Part shown: positions 59,989-64,000 of the stretch, piece by piece
Layout: each line of letters opens with the position of its first letter
Position numbering within the stretch: the first letter of the stretch is position 1
Source of the DNA: Arthrobacter sp. P2b
GTDB taxonomy: Bacteria > Actinomycetota > Actinomycetes > Actinomycetales > Micrococcaceae
DNA length: 64,000 nt
Reading direction: 5' to 3'
Assembly (NCBI RefSeq): GCF_900168295.1
Contig: NZ_FVZL01000001.1
Coordinates: 372,001 to 436,000 of the forward strand
Notes under the pieces: model-generated
What the model was told of the DNA's origin: nothing
Database searches by the model: none
What the model saw: only the letters and a program-made list of their open reading frames with translations
Made by a program: the position numbers and the translations under genes

Positions 59989-59994
59989 TAGGGT
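59989..59994 (+). promoter_or_regulatory. -10 element of a leaderless PNPOx-family transcript
   Basis: TAGGGT lies exactly 6 nt before ATG 60001. Confidence 0.5.
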
Positions 59995-60000
59995 GTGGTC

Positions 60001-60465
60001 ATGACTACTCACGAGCAGCCCACCGGGAACCTGACCTTTGATGAGTGCTGGGACTTGCTGGACAGTGACACCCTTGGCCGCCTGGCCGTTGTGGTGGACG
60101 GCCACCCCGAGATCTTCCCGGTCAACTACGTAGTCCACCGCCGGAGCATCGTCTTCCGCACCTCCGGAGTCACCAAGCTCTGGAACGCGAAGGAGGAACG
60201 GCCCGCTGCCCTCGAAATCGACGGTTACGACCCCCACACCGAAGAGGCCTGGAGCGTGGTGGCCCGCGGCGGCACCGGGGTCATTGAGGACCAGGCTGAC
60301 AGGGACGCCGTGGACATCCTGGGGCTGGAGCCATGGCAGCCGGGCGAGAAGGTCCACTACATCCGCCTGTCAGCACGCGCGCTCACCGGCCGGCGTTTCA
60401 AGGTCACCCGGCCGGATGTCTGGAACACGCGCGTTCAGGACCGGAGACGGGCCTCGTTCGAGTAG
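60001..60465 (+). CDS. pyridoxamine-5'-phosphate-oxidase-like flavin-binding protein
   Basis: A 154-residue split-barrel protein: LGRLAVVVDGHPEIFPVNYVVHRRSIVFRTSGVTKLW (about residues 25-61) is the FMN-binding region of PNPOx-like/NimA proteins, and a C-terminal YIRLSARALTGRRFKV strand follows. Members bind FMN, F420 or heme and are often reductases or detoxifying enzymes; the real substrate is unknown. It converges on the TetR gene with 33 bp between stops. Confidence 0.82.
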   Translation: MTTHEQPTGNLTFDECWDLLDSDTLGRLAVVVDGHPEIFPVNYVVHRRSIVFRTSGVTKLWNAKEERPAALEIDGYDPHTEEAWSVVARGGTGVIEDQADRDAVDILGLEPWQPGEKVHYIRLSARALTGRRFKVTRPDVWNTRVQDRRRASFE

Positions 60466-60498
60466 GTGCGCAGGTGGGCAACGCCACTGGCCGGGCAG

Positions 60499-61203
60499 CT
60501 AAGCCGGGGAATGCGCAGGCTGCAGCGAGAGCTGGGATTCCAGCCCGGACAGCAGGATAGTGAGCCCCTGGTCGAGTTCGGCCGAGCCGTCGTACTCCGC
60601 GAGTGCCGGCGCCAGCGCGCGGAGCAGGGGGAATTCCTTGGCGGGCAACCGATGGAGTCCCAGCCGCAGCAGTACCTCGTTCTCCTCCGGGTCCACCACG
60701 AATTCCTGCAGCTCGTTCAGGATGTGCCCATACAGGAAGCCGTAGTAAGCGCGGTAGACGTGCAACGCGTCGGCCGGCGAAAATCCTGCCCCCACCAGCA
60801 ACGCGAGGATCTGTTCGAGCGGACGCAGGGTGCCGAGCGGCCGGAGGCCCAGCGGCGTGGACAGCGGCCGGGTCACCAGCAGCGGCACCACGTTCGGGTG
60901 CTGCAGCGCCAGCAGCCGAAGATTGTGGGCAATCTGCCGGAGCTGGGCTTTCCAGTCCGGGTCTTCTTCGTGGACAGGGAGTTCGTTGAGTACCAGTTCG
61001 GAGACTCCGTCCAGCAGTGCGGCGCGGTTCTCGGCGTAGCGGTAAAGGCTCATGGGGTCCCGGCCAAGTTCCTGGCCGAGGCGGCGCATGGTCAGCGCGT
61101 CCAGGCCTTCGGCGTCCACGAGTTCCAGGGCCGTGGCCAACACCAGTTCCCGGCTCAGCCTGGCCTTGCGGTCGGCGGCCGGAGCGCTTTTGGGGGAAGC
61201 CAT
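60499..61203 (-). CDS. TetR-family transcriptional regulator
   Basis: A 234-residue regulator. The HTH is at about residues 15-60 (RLSRELVLATALELVDAEGLDALTMRRLGQELGRDPMSLYRYAENRAALLDGV), followed by a TetR_C-type ligand domain (PLLVTRPLSTPLGLRPL, YRAYYGFLYGHILNELQEF). ATG 61203 with GGATGGAA upstream is chosen; ATG 61212 is possible, and the long frame up to 61410 is only open sequence across the operator. No divergent pump gene is present, so its target is unclear; self-repression is likely from the upstream repeats. Confidence 0.87.
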   Translation of the reverse strand: MASPKSAPAADRKARLSRELVLATALELVDAEGLDALTMRRLGQELGRDPMSLYRYAENRAALLDGVSELVLNELPVHEEDPDWKAQLRQIAHNLRLLALQHPNVVPLLVTRPLSTPLGLRPLGTLRPLEQILALLVGAGFSPADALHVYRAYYGFLYGHILNELQEFVVDPEENEVLLRLGLHRLPAKEFPLLRALAPALAEYDGSAELDQGLTILLSGLESQLSLQPAHSPA

Positions 61204-61263
61204 TGTTTCCATCCTGGGAGGGGCGGTGCAGGGTCCAGCGGTAATTCCAGACGCTTGCTGTAT

Positions 61264-61295
61264 TTGTAGTCTACGAGTAAAGTCTACATTGTAGA
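61264..61295. promoter_or_regulatory. TetR-type operator repeats
   Basis: GTAGTCTAC (61266-61274) and TCTACATTGTAGA (61283-61295, perfect 6-1-6) share GTCTAC as a direct repeat 13 bp apart. They lie 61-92 bp before the TetR start in the AT-rich part of the divergent gap. Confidence 0.6.
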
Positions 61296-61429
61296 TGCAG
61301 CGTTTACGCCGCATCCGGACCTCATTTCTTTCGGGGCCCACCTCACACTCCATTGCCCCGTGCACGGCAGTTGAGGCTTGCTGCTGTAGCCGAACGGCGG
61401 CGCCACGCACTTAGCGAAGGGACGCCGTC

Positions 61430-61684
61430 ATGGCTAATTCGCAGTTCGACCTTTTCCTCCATGAAGCCACCTACATCGACCAATCCTCCGACTCAACCCT
61501 GGACCAGGACCGCCTTTACGGCCTCTACACCAGCTGGTGCTTCATCAACCAGCAGGCCCCCGGTCCGGAGTCAAAGTTCTGGGCGGCCATGAAAAACAGG
61601 ATCACGCCGGGGCACAACGGCCTGCGCATGAAGGGCCCCGCCGCTGCGGACTACATCATGACCAGCTACCCCGGACTCGTCTAA
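61430..61684 (+). CDS. 84-aa protein resembling a primase-associated winged-helix module
   Basis: ATG 61430 with AAGGGA 8 bp upstream gives an 84-residue protein (MANSQFDLFLHEATYIDQ...). LYGLYTSWCFINQQAPGPESKFWAAMKNRITPG has the pattern Y-x2-WC-x3-n-x2-P-x2-s-x-F-x3-m found in the small C-terminal domain of phage/plasmid D5-type primases, but nothing else of a primase is present. It may be a stand-alone DNA-binding protein. It is followed by a strong terminator and diverges from the TetR gene. Confidence 0.6.
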   Translation: MANSQFDLFLHEATYIDQSSDSTLDQDRLYGLYTSWCFINQQAPGPESKFWAAMKNRITPGHNGLRMKGPAAADYIMTSYPGLV

Positions 61685-61695
61685 GAGCCCACACA

Positions 61696-61740
61696 AAAGG
61701 GCGTGAACCGCCGGCACCTGGCCGGCGATTCACGCCCTTT
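61696..61740. terminator. strong bidirectional terminator
   Basis: AAAGGGCGTGAACCGCCGGC (61696-61715) pairs with its complement at 61721-61740 with one mismatch, 5-nt loop, ending CCCTTT. It serves the 84-aa gene and the convergent OpgC gene. Confidence 0.88.
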
Positions 61741-61758
61741 CAGTTTGTTAGGGCCCAC

Positions 61759-64000
61759 CTACGTGGGAATGATCCGAAAGAGGAACCTGGTCCGGACCAT
61801 GACCCACAAGAGTCCCAGTACCGCGGCGTAAGCGGCAGTGTTAAGCAGCACGTTTTCCTGCTGCAGGGCCGGGATATTGGCCACGACGGCGATAAGCACC
61901 ACGTGCATGATGAACACATAGAGGGTGGCGCGGCCCAGCGGAATCAGGAACCAGCCGAGCGCGCGCTGCACGGGTTTCCAGTACGCCGTGAGGAAGGCGT
62001 AGGCCGCCACCACCAGGACCAGGACGTTGAGCAGCCGTCCCGGTGCAAGGTACGTCCGGGCGAACAGCAGGTCATAGAGCGACCGGTACAGGGTGTCCGG
62101 GATGATGCCGAGGCGGGTGTCAAAGCCGTTGGCCAGGTAGGGGTTGCCCCAGGAGAGGAACGCAAACAGCAGTGCGACGGCGGTGCACGCGGCCACCACC
62201 CAGAGCCTCGCCGAGAGCCAGGCAACGATGCTGCGCCGGTGGTACCCCGCCACCAGTCCGATCACGAACAGCACCTGCCACACGAGCAGCGGGAACGAGT
62301 CCTCGAACTGCGACGGCAGGAGCCGGAAGCGGGTCAGCGAGCCTACGGCGTAAACCGCCAGGGCAGCGGCCAGCACCCAAACGGCTTTGCCGCGGTTGAG
62401 CGCCGCGAGGATCAGCGGGCTGACCAAAAGCAGCACCACGTAAAGTCCCATCACGTTGAACTGCCACGGGCCAAACTGCAGCAGCAGGATGGCAGGGAGC
62501 ACCTGCGGCGGCACCGGGAACTGGAACAGTGACTCCATTCCCGCGTAGAGGTCATAGGTGCGCCCGGCGCCGTCGTGCCCCGCGCCGCCGGTTCCCTGGT
62601 CCACGAAGGTGGTCAGGGCGTCGGTCCGGAAGATCGGCAGCAGCGAGGCCAGGAAGACGCCGATGAGGACTATCAGCGCGGTCAGGTACAGCTTGCCCGC
62701 CCTCCGCGAGGTGAGGTCCACCACCGTTCCGAAGTCGTCCTTGGCCCTGGGCCCGTACACCATGCCCACCACCAGGCCGGAGAACAGGACGAACAACTCG
62801 GCGCCCGAGACGAACCCCACCGCTTCCTGCGTGAGCAACTGGAACAGCGAGGTCATGCCCAGGTGGTTGACCACCACAAAAACAATGGCCAGGCCGCGCA
62901 GCATGTCCACCCGGGAATCCCTGCTGGACGGGTCTGAATATCCCCACGCCGTTGCGGCATTGACCCGGCGGGGAATCTGCCACAGGGCAACCAGGAGGAT
63001 GAGGAGCGCTGCCCCCACTGTCCAGGCAGCCGCCCCGGTGAGGGTGTTGGCCCGCACGAACGCACTGCCGGAGCTGACCTCGGTGACGGGGCCGGTGACA
63101 ATGGGGGACGCTTCCAGCATGTCCAGGGCGGCCTTGGCGATGCCCGGGTTTCCGGTGAGCAGCCAGTCGATGCTTGCCACTCCGGTATCCCGGGTACTGG
63201 TGCGCTCATCCCACACCACCGCCCCTGTCATGCGGAACCCGGCATCAGTGGCCGTCCCCACCACCTGGTCCCACCAGCTCGTTTTGATGTCCGCTTCCGG
63301 GGCTCCACCGGAAGCCGGGCTGTAAAACGCGGCGGTCTGCAGGAGGAACGGCTTGTCGCGCCCCTCCGAATAGGTGGCGTAGAAGTTTTCCCCGCCGGAG
63401 GCCGTCAGCATCTCCTGCAGCTCCCCCGCGCGGGGGACGGTATTGACCGCCGCACCGCCGGCTGTGTCGTCGTGATAGGCCGTCAGGCCCACCCAATCCA
63501 CCGCACCGTCCCCGGGATAGTAGGGGGCATAGGCTGAGTCTCCGCCGTCCCACTGGCCGTCACCGTTGGTGTCAAGCAGCGCGAACCCTTCACTTCCCTG
63601 CGCAGGCGCGTTCCGGTTCCGGCCGAACGGATAGTCCGTGCCCAGGTACGGTTCCCAGACCATCACCGTGCCGCCGTCAGCCTCCCGGAACGCCGCCGTC
63701 ACGGCCTGGAACGCTGCGCGGTAGGCAGCGGGCTGCTGTCCCCACTCAACCCAGCTTGCGTTCATGTCCGGGGCAAACCGGATCAGCAGCTGGCCCTTGA
63801 AGGTGGAAGCAAGCTCCCGCACGTCGCCGGCGAAGGCTTTCGCGGCCGCGCCGTCAATCTGATCCAGCGGCACCGTCGGTTTCACCGTGAGCATCGCGTG
63901 GGCGCCCTGCAGCGAGGACTGCTCCAGGAAGCCCTCAATGTCGTCCTGCTCGGATGGACGGTAGGGAAAAGTGATGTCATGGCCAAAAACGGCCGGTGAC
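61759..64000 (-). CDS. GH26-like domain fused to an OpgC/acyltransferase membrane domain (N-terminus beyond window)
   Basis: An open frame runs from the right edge through ATG 63894 to 61759, at least 746 residues. The first part (63000-64000) reads like a GH26 mannanase fold: VFGHDITFPYRPSEQDDIEG, LLIRFAPDMNASWVEWGQ, VMVWEPYLG, DWVGLTAY and DKPFLLQTAAFY. The acid/base HE is replaced by PD and the nucleophile Glu (normally in xxTEFG) by LQT, so activity is doubtful. After one segment comes an OpgC_C-type membrane domain of about ten segments (SSRDSRVDMLRGLAIVFVVVNHLG, FSGLVVGMVYGPRAK). OpgC proteins modify extracellular glycans with succinate; the fusion suggests a cell-surface polysaccharide role. 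Confidence 0.75.
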   Translation of the reverse strand, partial: SPAVFGHDITFPYRPSEQDDIEGFLEQSSLQGAHAMLTVKPTVPLDQIDGAAAKAFAGDVRELASTFKGQLLIRFAPDMNASWVEWGQQPAAYRAAFQAVTAAFREADGGTVMVWEPYLGTDYPFGRNRNAPAQGSEGFALLDTNGDGQWDGGDSAYAPYYPGDGAVDWVGLTAYHDDTAGGAAVNTVPRAGELQEMLTASGGENFYATYSEGRDKPFLLQTAAFYSPASGGAPEADIKTSWWDQVVGTATDAGFRMTGAVVWDERTSTRDTGVASIDWLLTGNPGIAKAALDMLEASPIVTGPVTEVSSGSAFVRANTLTGAAAWTVGAALLILLVALWQIPRRVNAATAWGYSDPSSRDSRVDMLRGLAIVFVVVNHLGMTSLFQLLTQEAVGFVSGAELFVLFSGLVVGMVYGPRAKDDFGTVVDLTSRRAGKLYLTALIVLIGVFLASLLPIFRTDALTTFVDQGTGGAGHDGAGRTYDLYAGMESLFQFPVPPQVLPAILLLQFGPWQFNVMGLYVVLLLVSPLILAALNRGKAVWVLAAALAVYAVGSLTRFRLLPSQFEDSFPLLVWQVLFVIGLVAGYHRRSIVAWLSARLWVVAACTAVALLFAFLSWGNPYLANGFDTRLGIIPDTLYRSLYDLLFARTYLAPGRLLNVLVLVVAAYAFLTAYWKPVQRALGWFLIPLGRATLYVFIMHVVLIAVVANIPALQQENVLLNTAAYAAVLGLLWVMVRTRFLFRIIPT

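Overview
The window reads as chromosomal DNA of a high-GC actinobacterium of the Micrococcaceae, most like Arthrobacter/Pseudarthrobacter. The signs are GC-rich third codon positions, an HspR/HAIR-controlled dnaK-grpE-dnaJ-hspR operon, a homoprotocatechuate dioxygenase with the ligand numbering known from Arthrobacter MndD, many TAnnnT(6-7 nt)-RTG leaderless starts, and two sugar ABC importers without their own ATPase. I see no rRNA, tRNA, CRISPR array, prophage or intact insertion sequence.

Layout. 1-7.3 kb: alpha-glucoside block: a divergent ROK regulator (cut by the window edge), binding protein, two permeases, a GH13 alpha-glucosidase, then an amylosucrase. 7.4-8.2 kb: pheA. 8.2-19.8 kb: aromatic catabolism. 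A MobA-like flavin hydroxylase and an MHS transporter face a homoprotocatechuate meta-cleavage operon (hpaG-like/RraA fusion with a frameshift, GntR regulator, hpaE, hpaD, hpaH, hpaI, succinate-semialdehyde dehydrogenase) that ends in pyruvate and succinate. 19.8-27.8 kb: an EEP-family hydrolase, then a sugar-acid/hydroxy-acid block (D-2-hydroxyacid dehydrogenase, FAH-family enzyme, IclR regulator, MHS transporter, beta-hydroxyacid dehydrogenase, gluconate 5-dehydrogenase, L-idonate 5-dehydrogenase) with three IclR-like sites. 27.9-30.3 kb: a decayed IclR-family gene, a gene-poor stretch and an aldehyde dehydrogenase.

30.3-35.5 kb: small membrane protein, the dnaK operon on the minus strand, and a small acidic protein. 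35.6-38.5 kb: MMPL exporter and divergent MarR regulator around a perfect 19-bp operator. 38.5-41.3 kb: mostly leaderless single genes (methyltransferase, unknown, LysE exporter, tyrosine phosphatase). 41.3-42.6 kb: a zinc-starvation unit with a Zur-type palindrome inside the promoter of a COG0523-like protein without P-loop, followed by a zinc-free L36. 42.6-44.7 kb: a kinase-PabB fusion.

44.7-55.8 kb: xylan/xylo-oligosaccharide block: CE4 deacetylase, LacI regulator, secreted GH10 xylanase, aldose epimerase, second LacI regulator, ABC importer and GH3 glycosidase. Matching palindromes tie the first regulator to both the xylanase and the deacetylase. 55.8-64 kb: small protein, Bcr/CflA exporter, cardiolipin synthase, aminodeoxychorismate lyase, PNPOx-family protein, TetR regulator, an 84-aa protein, and a GH26-like/OpgC membrane protein that runs off the right edge.

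The organism appears to be a soil saprophyte that degrades plant polymers, sugars and aromatic acids, with each catabolic block carrying its own local regulator. The features most worth following are the Zur-controlled pair, the frameshifted FAH-RraA fusion, the GH26-like/OpgC fusion, the IclR-marked oxidoreductase block and the 32-bp xylanase operator.
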